From Moesziomyces globuligerus (Eukaryota > Basidiomycota > Ustilaginomycetes > Ustilaginales > Ustilaginaceae): 64,000 bases of DNA. A program made the translations under genes and the position numbers. The stretch spans positions 1,178,001 to 1,242,000 of the forward strand of contig JARVLF010000015.1 in NCBI GenBank assembly GCA_030849465.1, given 5' to 3'. Below, in pieces: positions 45,545 through 55,100 of the stretch (position 1 is the first letter of the stretch; each line of letters opens with the position of its first letter). Under the pieces are notes generated by a model. It had not been told where the DNA came from. It searched no databases and saw nothing but the letters and a program-made list of their open reading frames with translations.

Positions 45545-46513
45545 ATGCCGCACAAGAGGGCCAAGCACTCGGATCGGATGGCCAAGCGCTTTGCCGCTGG
45601 TCAGGATCTGGCTCCTGGCGGTGACGACGGCTTCTTCTCGGAAATGCCCAAGGGCGCCATGCGTATTCTGCAAGGCGCCAAGGTGCAAGAAGCGTACCGG
45701 GCCAAGCTGCAGGCCAAGAAGAAGGCCGAGCAAGACGCCACCCTCAAGGCCAAGAACAAGGTCAAGGCCACCACCGAGTCGACTCTGAGTGGCGGCCCGG
45801 CCGACGACAGTGCACTCACCATCCGACCGGGTGAGAAGCTGCGTGACTTCAACCAGCGCGTTGAGCAGGCGATGGCATCCGACATCCACGCCTCGTTCCG
45901 CTCCGCCACGCGATCATCGATCAACGCGCGCAAGCGCGAGCGCAGGAAGCTTCGAGCTTCGGGAATCGATCCCGACGCCGACCCGGAAGACGCCAACAAG
46001 GAGGAAGATGCCCGCAAGGCCAAGGCCGACAAGGCGGCATCGCTGCAGGCGAGCGAGCCGTCCAAGGCGGATCTCAAGCGGCAGCGTCAGGAGATCCAGC
46101 AGACGGGAGAGATCAAGGACTTTGCCAAGGCCACTCAGGTCAAGAAGATCAACGACGTGGCTCAGGCACCCCCGACGCTCACACGAGCTCCCAGGGGAGA
46201 GTCGGTCCAGGCTAAGACGCGCAAGGCGCGGCTCATCGCCAAGATCACCGGCAATGACGAGGACGAGGCGGAGCGCAAGGTCAAGCAGGCCGAAGACGCG
46301 CGTAAGAAGGGCCGCGTGCCCGAGAAGCTCGCCGGCGCTGCTTCGCCCGGTAGCAAGAAGCGAAAGAACGACGCCAGCGAGGCCGTGGCAGAGCCGAGCA
46401 TGGCCAGGCAGCGCGTGCTCGAGGAGGAGAGGCAGAAGGCCATCAAGGCCTACCGCCAGATCAAGGAGAAGAAGATCCGCGAGTCCGAGTCCAAGCGCGC
46501 CAAGACTGCCTGA
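45545..46513 (+). CDS. Basic, coiled-coil nuclear/nucleolar-type protein (CCDC137-like?)
   Basis: The protein has 322 residues and starts MPHKRAKHSDRMAKRFAAGQ. It is very rich in Lys, Arg, Ala and Glu with several nuclear-signal-like clusters (KRAKHS, RKRERRKLR, KKRKND). Conserved-looking stretches are MPKGAMRILQGAKVQEAYRA and IRPGEKLRDFNQRVEQAM. The second resembles the PGExxxxFxxRVxxxM element I associate with CCDC137-type nucleolar proteins and their fungal counterparts. That match is weak and from memory. The C-terminus is a basic helix (AIKAYRQIKEKKIRESESKR). A ribosome-biogenesis role is a guess from composition. The gene is uninterrupted and has its own C/T-rich leader. Confidence 0.65.
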   Translation: MPHKRAKHSDRMAKRFAAGQDLAPGGDDGFFSEMPKGAMRILQGAKVQEAYRAKLQAKKKAEQDATLKAKNKVKATTESTLSGGPADDSALTIRPGEKLRDFNQRVEQAMASDIHASFRSATRSSINARKRERRKLRASGIDPDADPEDANKEEDARKAKADKAASLQASEPSKADLKRQRQEIQQTGEIKDFAKATQVKKINDVAQAPPTLTRAPRGESVQAKTRKARLIAKITGNDEDEAERKVKQAEDARKKGRVPEKLAGAASPGSKKRKNDASEAVAEPSMARQRVLEEERQKAIKAYRQIKEKKIRESESKRAKTA

Positions 46514-47399
46514 CCGCGACCCAATGTCCTCTGCTCAGTTCTTCAGCATCAAATCTTCCCGCCCAGCGTCCCATCGACCTCACCAATATACCCGGATCCT
46601 GCATCCTCGGAACCGCCAACTTTCCACCACCATATACCCAGCCTCAGCACTGCACATCTTGTACAACAACCACAATCAGCATCTCGCATCCGACCCACGC
46701 AAGGGTCGTTTTCCATCATACAGGCTCGTTTCGGCTTCGTGAACATGGGCCATCCCTGCGACTCCTCTTCCTTTCCCTTTGCCTCGTCCTTCCATCCCCC
46801 TCCCCCTCCCCTCTGGCCGTGGCTGCTGTGCAGCTGCGCCCGCTTGAATTCCTTATCCCAAAAGAAGAAGGCCCGCTCGTTCGGGCGCCGCGTCTTTTGG
46901 CATAATAATCGAGCGAAGATCGACCGTCCCCCGCCCACGTCGCAAGACGTCTGTGGCGGAGGGGCACCGAAGACTAGATACCTTCGGCAAGGAGGCGCTC
47001 TTTCGCTATCAGCCGAAGATGCCAACTGGCAGTCAGTGATGGACGATAGATAGTAGTTCGCCCACACTTCTCTCTTCCCCTCTTCCCCTCTGTACCCATC
47101 GACCCGTTTGAGAGCCCGTGAGCCATGGCTTAGCGCATGTTTGGTGTTCATAAGCGCAAGACCCGATTCGCTAGAGTGCAATCTCAAGACGTAACAACCT
47201 CCAGTCTGGATTTTTTCGAGCTTCGGAATCTAGACCGGCTTTGAGCAAAGGCATGAGAGCTGCGGTCGGGCCACTCTTTTCTTTTTGGCTATGGAACACG
47301 TCCTTCCGAGCGTCGTTTCGAAGGCCAAAATGCGCAGCTGAAGGCCATGCTCAGCCGGCGGCGAATCATGCCCCACGCTCCTCTGCCTCCGACCATTTC
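46514..47399. other. Intergenic region upstream of the proline iminopeptidase gene
   Basis: These 886 bp lie between two plus-strand genes. No gene is supported. An in-frame extension of the peptidase ORF to 47241 contains no better start and is not believed. Confidence 0.55.
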
Positions 47400-48572
47400 A
47401 TGATCCTCACTCGGCGCCTTCTTCCGCGCTCCCATCATCTAACCTCATCGGCACTACCCCGCTTGTCGAGATTTCTTCACACACCTCCTGCCCTGTACCC
47501 ATCATCGCAGCAACGCCGCGGTAAGACAGACGACAAGATGGTCAAGCTCGGGCTGCATGCAGCGGACGTGGTGGACTACAGCGAAGCTGCGCGATCGCTC
47601 TCGGGCTACAAGAGCACGCTGCGTCAGCCGTATCCCGTGATCGAGCCTTTCGAGACCGGCACGCTGGCGGTCGACTCGCGCCACACGATCTACTACGAAT
47701 GGTGTGGCAATCCGGAGGGCTATCCGATCGTCTGCCTGCACGGTGGACCGGGCGGAGGAGTGTGGTCCGAGGAACGACGTTGGTTCGACCCTGCACACTA
47801 CCGCGTCCTGCTCTTCGACCAGCGTGGAGCGGGAAAATCGACCCCGCATGCGGATCTGGTGGACAACACCACCTGGCATCTCGTCGCTGATATCGAACAG
47901 CTGCGCGAGAAGTTCCACATCGCCAAATGGCACGTCTTCGGTGGGTCGTGGGGTTCGACGCTCTCGCTCGCCTATGCCCAGACCCACCCTGACCGCGTAT
48001 CGGCGCTGGTCTTGAGGGGTATCTTCACCCTGCGCAAGTCTGAGCTTCAGTTCTTCTACCAGAACGGCGCCTCGCATCTGTTCCCCGAACAGTGGACCAC
48101 CTACCGTGACGGCATCCCCGAAGCCGAACGCAACGACTTTATCAAGGCCTACAACAAGCGCCTCACCTCGGACGACAAGGAGGTGCGTCTGGATGCCGCA
48201 CGCAGGTGGAGCACGTGGGAAAACGCTACCTCGAAGCTCTACGTCGATGCCAACAGCCTCGCAAAGGGAGAGGAGGATGACTGGGCTCTGGCGTTTGCGA
48301 GGATCGAAAACCACTACTTTATCAACGAAGGTTGGATGCAGGACGGCCAGTTGCTCAAGAAGGAAAACATCGACAAGATCCGTCATATCCCAGCTACCAT
48401 CGTCCAGGGCAGATACGACGTCGTCTGCCCCGCAACGACCGCCTGGCAGCTCCACGAGGTCTGGCCCGAAGCCGACTTCCACATGATCCCCGACGCAGGT
48501 CACTCGGCAAAGGAACCTGGCATCGCCGACAAACTCGTCCAGACCACCGACAAGTACCGCTCCATCTCGTAA
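47400..48572 (+). CDS. Proline iminopeptidase (alpha/beta hydrolase, S33), possible mitochondrial form
   Basis: The protein has 390 residues from ATG 47400, or 344 from the internal ATG 47538 (MVKLGLHAADVVDYSEAARS). The first 46 residues (MILTRRLLPRSHHLTSSALP RLSRFLHTPP...) form an Arg/Leu/Ser-rich, acid-poor presequence. Alternative starts could therefore give mitochondrial and cytosolic forms. The enzyme core is typical of peptidase family S33: VCLHGGPGGG (oxyanion region), LFDQRGAGKSTPHA, the nucleophile elbow VFGGSWGSTLSLAYAQTHPD, GRYDVVCP (acid) and PDAGHSA (catalytic His). It removes N-terminal proline from peptides. The usual length is about 310-330 residues, close to the short form. 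It converges with the NUFIP1-like gene, with 112 bp between stops. Confidence 0.9.
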   Translation: MILTRRLLPRSHHLTSSALPRLSRFLHTPPALYPSSQQRRGKTDDKMVKLGLHAADVVDYSEAARSLSGYKSTLRQPYPVIEPFETGTLAVDSRHTIYYEWCGNPEGYPIVCLHGGPGGGVWSEERRWFDPAHYRVLLFDQRGAGKSTPHADLVDNTTWHLVADIEQLREKFHIAKWHVFGGSWGSTLSLAYAQTHPDRVSALVLRGIFTLRKSELQFFYQNGASHLFPEQWTTYRDGIPEAERNDFIKAYNKRLTSDDKEVRLDAARRWSTWENATSKLYVDANSLAKGEEDDWALAFARIENHYFINEGWMQDGQLLKKENIDKIRHIPATIVQGRYDVVCPATTAWQLHEVWPEADFHMIPDAGHSAKEPGIADKLVQTTDKYRSIS

Positions 48573-48684
48573 ACCTTCTTTCCTCATCCATGTCAGAGCC
48601 AGTTCGTATCCCCTCCACACGGCGTTAATTGACTGTCTTGAGCTCGACAAAGCGGGATGATTTGACATTGCGGGGGGAGGAAGG

Positions 48685-50805
48685 TTAGACGTCGATGCCG
48701 AGTTTTCTGAGTCGTTGAATGCGATCTGCCTCTCTGTCGTAGTGGAGCCTACGCATCTCGTCGCGCTGTTGCTTGGTGAGCAGCGCCCAATCCTGCTCAC
48801 CCACCTCGTCGAGCTGAAGCGACGAGTCGAGGAGCACACTGAGTCTATCTGCGATCTTTTTGATCGCCAGGACCTCGTCGCCGCCTACCCTGAGACCCAT
48901 GCGGAAGAGATCGGTCTCGCTCACTTTGCGTCTGCCGTCCTTGGAAGTGACGACCAGCCCACCCGCGGGGCCAGCCGCTCCCGACGAGGCGTTTGCGATG
49001 CCGAGGATCATCTCGATCGCCGCATTGCGGTACAGCTCCGAGGGGAGTGCGTCGAGCGAGACAATGGCACGTTCGAGCGCCTTGGGCTTGTGGCCGTTCG
49101 GCTGGACCGGCGTCGAGGGCGTCAGCACCGACCGCAACACCGGATCCCGTGCGATGCGCACAAGCTGCGAAGGCAGCAACGGCTTTGGATCATCGCGACG
49201 CAGCGGATCAAGGTAGATCAGCGGATCTGCTTCCGGTGGATACCTGAGCTCCGAAAGCGAACGCAGTGGCGGCGACGTCGCCCGGTACAGCGACGCGCGT
49301 CCACCCGCTCCATCCGTAGGCTTGATCACCGCCAGTCCCCCCTCGACCACAGGCTCCGCGAGCGAAGGTTCCGCATCCATGCTAGCACCGGCTTCCTGCC
49401 CAGCACCCTCTGCCGGGAGAACCTGGATCTGTGCTCGTCGGCGCCTCTGTTGCTCGGCCTGGCCTTCTTCGGTCTCGACGTGCAGGAGCATGTCGTTGTC
49501 GACGATGAAGCGGATGGCCTGGCCGACGGCATCGACGTGTTTCTCGATCTCGTTGCGCAGCAGCTGGCGCAGCAGATCGGGCTGGTCGAACGGGTTGGAC
49601 GGCGCCGGTCGCGGATGGGGCCGTCGCTGCGTCTTGGCAGCCGCATCCGGCTCCGTGGTCCGCGAGGCGGACGCACCGCTGGCAGTCTCGTGGCGCTTCT
49701 TGCACCGGTCGCCGTAGCTGCAGCGTCCCTGCAGAAAGTGCGTGCAGATGGGGCGACGATCGACCCGGTCGTCCCCTTTCGCTTCGCTCGATGCGTTGGT
49801 CGCGGCTTGCTCTTGCGAAGCCGCATCGGGCGCCTTGGAGGAAACCTCTTCGGGCGCCGCGTCGGAGTCGCTGTCGTCTTCCTGCCCTTCTGCCACTTGC
49901 GTGTTCGAAACGGCACCGTCGTTATCGTTGGCGGCTGCATTGGCTTCAGTCCTGGGTCTTTTGTCCTGGTGTCCGGCATCAGCGAGTGCAGGACCACGTT
50001 TGCCATGGGGCAGCGAACGAGGGCCGTAGATCTCTTCGCTTCTCTTCTGACGTTCTTGCTTCTCCTTGAGCTTCTGGTCGACGACATCTCTGGTTGGCCA
50101 GCGTTTCTTGCGCTGATTGATCCACTCGGCGATCAGCTCTGGCGAGTCGAGCTGGATGTTGAGTCCCGAGATCGTCGCATCCGCGGGACCATCCAGGATC
50201 CGCCCGTCTTGCTTTGGTTGCGTGTCCTTTGGGCGGACAGGCCTATCATCATCTCCGGAGTCCGAATCGCTTTGACCGTCATCGTCCCGGGCTGAGTTGT
50301 CGCTGTCCGAGTCTGAATCGACCGGGTCGCCTTTCTTGCTGTTGAGCCCTCGCGGTTGGGAGGCGGCAGGCTGTGCGCGTCTTTGCTGCTGGCGGATGCG
50401 GCGCTGTTGTTCCTTTTGCTCGGCGATGAGCATCGGATCGTGCCTCTTGAGCTCCGCGATGCCGCCTTCGGGATAGATCAGGTGGCGATCTGCCTTGTGG
50501 AGCATGAGGGCGAGGCTCGAGTGGGTGCGGAAGGGGCATCGATACGGTTCCGTTGAAGGGTCCGCTGAGGATGAGGGTGGGTTCGGATCAACGTAATCGC
50601 AGTTTAGAGAGCCACTGAAGTTGGTCGCCAACGGTTGGATGGGTCCGCCTGTATCGGCATTGCGCTGCGCTCTCGGGGCGTACCCAGAGTCCCGAGGCTG
50701 TCGGTGCTGTGCGAAGGTTCCGCGGCCGCGCTGACGATCACGGCCGGCACCACCACCTCTACCGCCTCCGCGATGTGAGCCTCTGCCTGCGTTCCAGCTA
50801 GACAT
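48685..50805 (-). CDS. NUFIP1/Rsa1-like box C/D snoRNP assembly factor with CCCH zinc finger
   Basis: The protein has 706 residues and starts MSSWNAGRGSHRGGGRGGGA. The N-terminus is an RGG-rich RNA-binding tail. An acidic Ser/Asp block (DSDSDSDNSARDDDGQSDSD) precedes the NUFIP1 motif: GLNIQLDSPELIAEWINQRK then KRWPTRDVVDQKLKEKQERQ. This is the peptide that binds SNU13/15.5K in the human and yeast proteins. A CCCH zinc finger follows (PICTHFLQGRCSYGDRCKKRH). The C-terminal third includes LPSQLVRIARDPVLRSVL and an acidic/basic helix, not recognised. NUFIP1 and Rsa1 recruit the R2TP/HSP90 machinery for box C/D snoRNP assembly; that role is inferred here. It is divergent from the SNF2-RING gene, 1361 bp apart. 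Confidence 0.88.
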   Translation of the reverse strand: MSSWNAGRGSHRGGGRGGGAGRDRQRGRGTFAQHRQPRDSGYAPRAQRNADTGGPIQPLATNFSGSLNCDYVDPNPPSSSADPSTEPYRCPFRTHSSLALMLHKADRHLIYPEGGIAELKRHDPMLIAEQKEQQRRIRQQQRRAQPAASQPRGLNSKKGDPVDSDSDSDNSARDDDGQSDSDSGDDDRPVRPKDTQPKQDGRILDGPADATISGLNIQLDSPELIAEWINQRKKRWPTRDVVDQKLKEKQERQKRSEEIYGPRSLPHGKRGPALADAGHQDKRPRTEANAAANDNDGAVSNTQVAEGQEDDSDSDAAPEEVSSKAPDAASQEQAATNASSEAKGDDRVDRRPICTHFLQGRCSYGDRCKKRHETASGASASRTTEPDAAAKTQRRPHPRPAPSNPFDQPDLLRQLLRNEIEKHVDAVGQAIRFIVDNDMLLHVETEEGQAEQQRRRRAQIQVLPAEGAGQEAGASMDAEPSLAEPVVEGGLAVIKPTDGAGGRASLYRATSPPLRSLSELRYPPEADPLIYLDPLRRDDPKPLLPSQLVRIARDPVLRSVLTPSTPVQPNGHKPKALERAIVSLDALPSELYRNAAIEMILGIANASSGAAGPAGGLVVTSKDGRRKVSETDLFRMGLRVGGDEVLAIKKIADRLSVLLDSSLQLDEVGEQDWALLTKQQRDEMRRLHYDREADRIQRLRKLGIDV

Positions 50806-52166
50806 GATGTCTGGTCAGCGGCCGAAGTGCCGTGAGCTTTGGATGGACAGAGGAATCACGGCGAAGGTGAGGAGCAGATGTGATTGCTGTAGAAGAAGAC
50901 AGACAGGAAAAACTCCCGCTTCGAAATCGAGGCGAAAAAGTCGGGGAGGAAAGCGCGAAAAAGGGTCTTCCGACAGCCGAGAGAAATTTTAAATCAGGTC
51001 CGCTTGCTCGAGCCATCTGAGTGCCGGCAGCGATGCGCGCCATGTGGAGGCATATCGTGCAGTATCACCCCGACCCTGCGATCCTGCATCCCGGAAGACA
51101 GGCGTTCATACGGGCGAGAGTGATTATAGCCATGCAACGAGCGGCAGACATCCGAAGCTCGCTGCAGCCCGGACCTTTCTGGGAGAGACACGGATGTACC
51201 GTACTGTCCGAAGCCCGTCAGCTGATGCAGGATGAGTGTGTGCAAAGCGTGCTGAGGTGCAGAGGCGCGTGGCACCACCAGCGGCGAGCTTGGACCCTGA
51301 GCTCAAATGCGAAATGCACAAATCTTCGCGCCGTGTCGGAGCAGCCGCTTGGGCTCAGCTCAGGACATCGGCAGTCTGGGCAGTGGGCAGGTGGAAAAGA
51401 GAGCAGCGCCGAATGCACGCCTGCATGCCGTCTTGCCCTTTTGTGCAGAGCTCGACCCACGCAACTCGCAGTCACCTTCATCAACCGGCCTCTTTCGCCT
51501 GGCTACACCTTCACCTCGCCTCTCCTGTCGAAAAGCCAACGAGCTGGGACGAGCGCAGCCGCCGATCAGTCCAGACCAGCCCTGTGCGGCAGTTGCCAAG
51601 GTGGACGCGCCACTCACGCTCGTCTGACTGAGCCTTCGTCGACGCTCGGACCCTTTGTGTCTTTGCTGTGATCACACTTGCAGCCTCGCCGCCTCGCCCA
51701 CTCGTCCGCCGCTTCCTGACGGCGCATTCAAGTCGGTCGGACGTGCTTCCGCACACGCGTAACCGGCTGAGACCGCAGTCCCCTCGCTCCTCACACTCGG
51801 GTTCTAGCTGCCTCGTGCCGCTCCTCGACTCAGCAGCGACGACAGCGGAGAGGTCCACAAGGATATTTCACAGTGCGCGTTCCGCATCGCGCACTTCCTT
51901 CGCTACCTCCATCACACACATCCAGACTCAGCCTTCCTTCTCCCTTTCCAACCAACACCTTCCCCACCGCATTCATCCCAACCCTTTTCCTCATCCGTAT
52001 CGTCACATCTCTGACGCTTAAACTCGACACCAGCAGCACGCATCGTCCGTGGCCCTCGCCACCATTTCTCTGTACCCTGACCCAAGGCTCTGATGAGCAC
52101 TGGCGGTCAACTCATCTGGCAGGTTCAGCTTCCCAGGTCGACCGTCTCATGCTCTTCTAACAACTC
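50806..52166. promoter_or_regulatory. Divergent intergenic region, NUFIP1-like / SNF2-RING gene
   Basis: No gene is supported in these 1361 bp. From about 51670 the plus strand is C/T-rich and lacks ATG until 52093, so it reads like a long leader of the SNF2-RING gene. Two upstream ORFs lie at its end (52093-52173 and 52149-52160). Confidence 0.55.
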
Positions 52167-52173
52167 ATGGTGA
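52093..52173 (+). promoter_or_regulatory. Upstream ORF overlapping the SNF2-RING start codon
   Basis: ATG 52093 opens 26 codons (MSTGGQLIWQVQLPRSTVSC and six more) and stops at TGA 52171-52173, four bases past the first base of the main ATG at 52167 and in another frame. A second mini-ORF, ATG CTC TTC TAA at 52149-52160, ends six bases before the main ATG. Together they should limit initiation at the main start if the leader is transcribed. Confidence 0.65.
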
Positions 52174-55100
52174 TTCAGACTCGCAGGCAAGCGGCTGCGG
52201 CCAACGAGGGGGCTTCATCGGCAGTGGCGGCTCCAGCAGCTCCGGCTCCAGCTCCTTCCAGACCCAGCCAAGCGCCCCGAAATCTGCGATCTTCTTCACG
52301 ATCAACCCCCTCAACATCTTCAAAACCTGCAGGTTCGAAAGGCTCCACGCCCGCTTCGTCTGCGCCTGGTGCTCACGATCCGTCAAAGCTCGACACGAAC
52401 GAACCAGCAGTCGAGCCTGCGACGCAGCTCGAACCAGAGCTGCCCACCATCCCGCTGTACGACTTCGATCTTCCTCTTGAGCTCGACAGACCCTTTGGAA
52501 TTCGCGTTTCTGCCTTCAACCCGGCTAGCTACGCCGAGCTCAAGCGTAAGCTCAACGAGTGGTTCCCGCTCATGTGTCGCCCAGACCCCCCGCCCGCCGA
52601 GGTCAAACCCGCGCAGAACCAAGACAACGCCGTCAAGGCCGAGCCAGCCCCCCCCGCTTGCGATTGCCAGCTAGCGGAAGCCCAACCGTCGGCGGAAGTT
52701 CAGCGCCGAGACGCTGACAGCCCCACCAAAGGCAGAGCGAATAGGCAAAGGTCGAAAGGCAAGACCAAAAAACCGGACAATGTGCATCTCGAGGTCGAGT
52801 TCGTGCCTGAGATGATGACCGCCTCGGACATGGACTTGCCTCGCCGCGACTGGAATGGACCTTCATGGATGCCAGAGGAGCAATTTCAGGCCTACGCAGT
52901 CTTCGCTCTTGCCCCTCCTAATTACAGGTCACCAGCAACAGCCGCGGCCAATGCCAATGCCAAAGTCGCCGAGGCGTCCGAAGACTCGGGCCCAGAGTCT
53001 GTCCCGATCGAAGACGCGGACGAGGACGACTCTCTTCTGCTCGGCTACATTGTTCCATCGGCCATGCGAGAGCCAGCTCATCCCCTCCTCCATCTCGACC
53101 CCATTCTGGTCGCCAAAGGTTGGGTCCAGCTGTACGGAGAAGTCACCCTCGTCCCTCCTTTTCTTCCACCGATAAGCGAGGTTGTCGAAGCGGATGATTT
53201 CGGGAGACCGTTTCCAAGGACCGCATGCATCGGCCAGTGCGTCGTTCATCCCAACAGCGCTCCGATGATCAAAGAAGAGACCCCCACAACACAGCCGTGC
53301 GCCTGCGCTACCGAGATTGGCCTCTACGCCAACTCCACTCGCTTGCTTGGCGTCTTGAGCATTCAGGTGGGTCTCGAGCCCGCAGCGTTACAGTACGGCG
53401 CGGGCAATGCGGCCGTCGACGGCTTCGTAGGCTCTAACGACGATCTCAAAGACACAGGTGCAGAAGGCTCTCTTAGCCTCGCACGCGCTCTTCGCGTTGC
53501 CATTCCGACCGTGGTCGACTGGCAGCACAGCTTCATCGCTATCGACGCACAGGCCAACACGTATTGGGATCGCAACGAATCCTTCTACTCGCTACCGCCC
53601 AAGCAGTCCACGCTCGTTCGGCATGCGGTGCTCGACAAGGTCGAAGCCGTTGACCTGCCTGCAGCATCCAAGTCGCCTAGCAAGAAGCGCAAGAGGTCGT
53701 CAAGGCCGAACTCCGCGCTGATGGGTCGCAGCCGGTCGACCCGTTCCTACGACGACGACGAAGAAGAAGAGTACGACTCCGCCAAAAAGGCTCGCCAGGA
53801 CTCGTCGCTGAAGTTCAAGCTGGCCAACGTGCCGCTGGGCAAAGAAGTCTCGAGGAGCGATGCAGAGCTTGGAGATCCCACCTCAGAGACTCACTTGCCC
53901 CTCGATACCAACATCGCCAGTCTTCTCGAGGCCTGCCGTCCCCCCTCGGACGGTCCTCAAGTCTTTCCGCCCTCCGACATGATCCTCACCCCGCTTCTCG
54001 GCTATCAAGCGCGCTGTCTCGCCTGGATGATCAAGAAGGAGACTGTCGTGGATGAGGATGTCGGCCAACTCATGCCCAACTGGGTGCCACTGTGCTGCAA
54101 GCCGCCCTCGCAGATCGCACAAAGACGTCTGCAGCTTGAGGCCGAGCGAGAAGCTCTGCTCGACGCCATGCAGCGCGGGCTCTCGCTATCGCGCCGCAAC
54201 GTCAACGTCAAGGCCGCCGCAGCGACTGTCTCGAATCCCTCTGCGGTAGCGGCCGGCAACTCTGGGGACTCGCACACGATGTCGATCAACACTCCGCTGA
54301 AGCGCGAGCCGTTCATCGACCCAGTCGAAATCGCGCTCTACTTTGACCAGGTCTCGGGCATGCTGAGTCTGCGAAGATTCACGTGCCGCCCAAGCGAGCC
54401 AGGCGGAGCTCTCTGCGAGTCGATGGGTCTGGGCAAGACGCTGGAGAGCCTCGCGCTGATCGCCTCGCATCCTCGCCCAGGTAATGCTGATCTGCTTTCG
54501 TACGATACGTCGCGCAGCGCTAGAATGATCGCCGAGATGGATCCCGCGGAGCGTCCGTTCGTGTCGCGCGCCACGCTTGTGGTCTGTCCCGCTGCTCTGG
54601 TCGAGCAGTGGATGGACGAGATCCGCAAGCACTACCGAAGTCGCAGCAAATCAAGTGCGCGTCATCACGGCGCGGATCCGTACTTACAACCTGGCGTGGT
54701 TCGGTACAGGCATTCCGACTTCGCCTGGGATGCGGAGTCGTCACGCGACGCCGTTCGCGCACTGGCCAAAAAGCGCCTCACGCAGGTCGACATCGTCGTC
54801 GCCACGTACGAAGAGCTGGCACATCAGCTTTCCGAGAGTCACCGAGTCCAGAGGACGGGAAACCCGGTCCGGACGCCTCTGCTCGAAGTGCTGTTCTGGC
54901 GCATCCTTCTGGACGAGGCTCAGATCGTCGCCGGCGCCTCGGGCAAGGCCACAGAGATGATCCACGAGCTTTGGCGCAGCAATTGCTGGATGGTGACAGG
55001 CACGCCGGTCACCAAAGGGATCCGAGACATCCAAGGCATCTTTGCCTTCCTGGATCACGACCCCCTCGCTGCGCCCCGCTTCTTCCGCGAGCTTCTGCAG

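Noticed and set aside
48715..50295. 526-codon plus-strand frame opposite the NUFIP1-like gene
   Set aside because: Hydrophobic-looking but antisense to a conserved NUFIP1 motif and CCCH finger.
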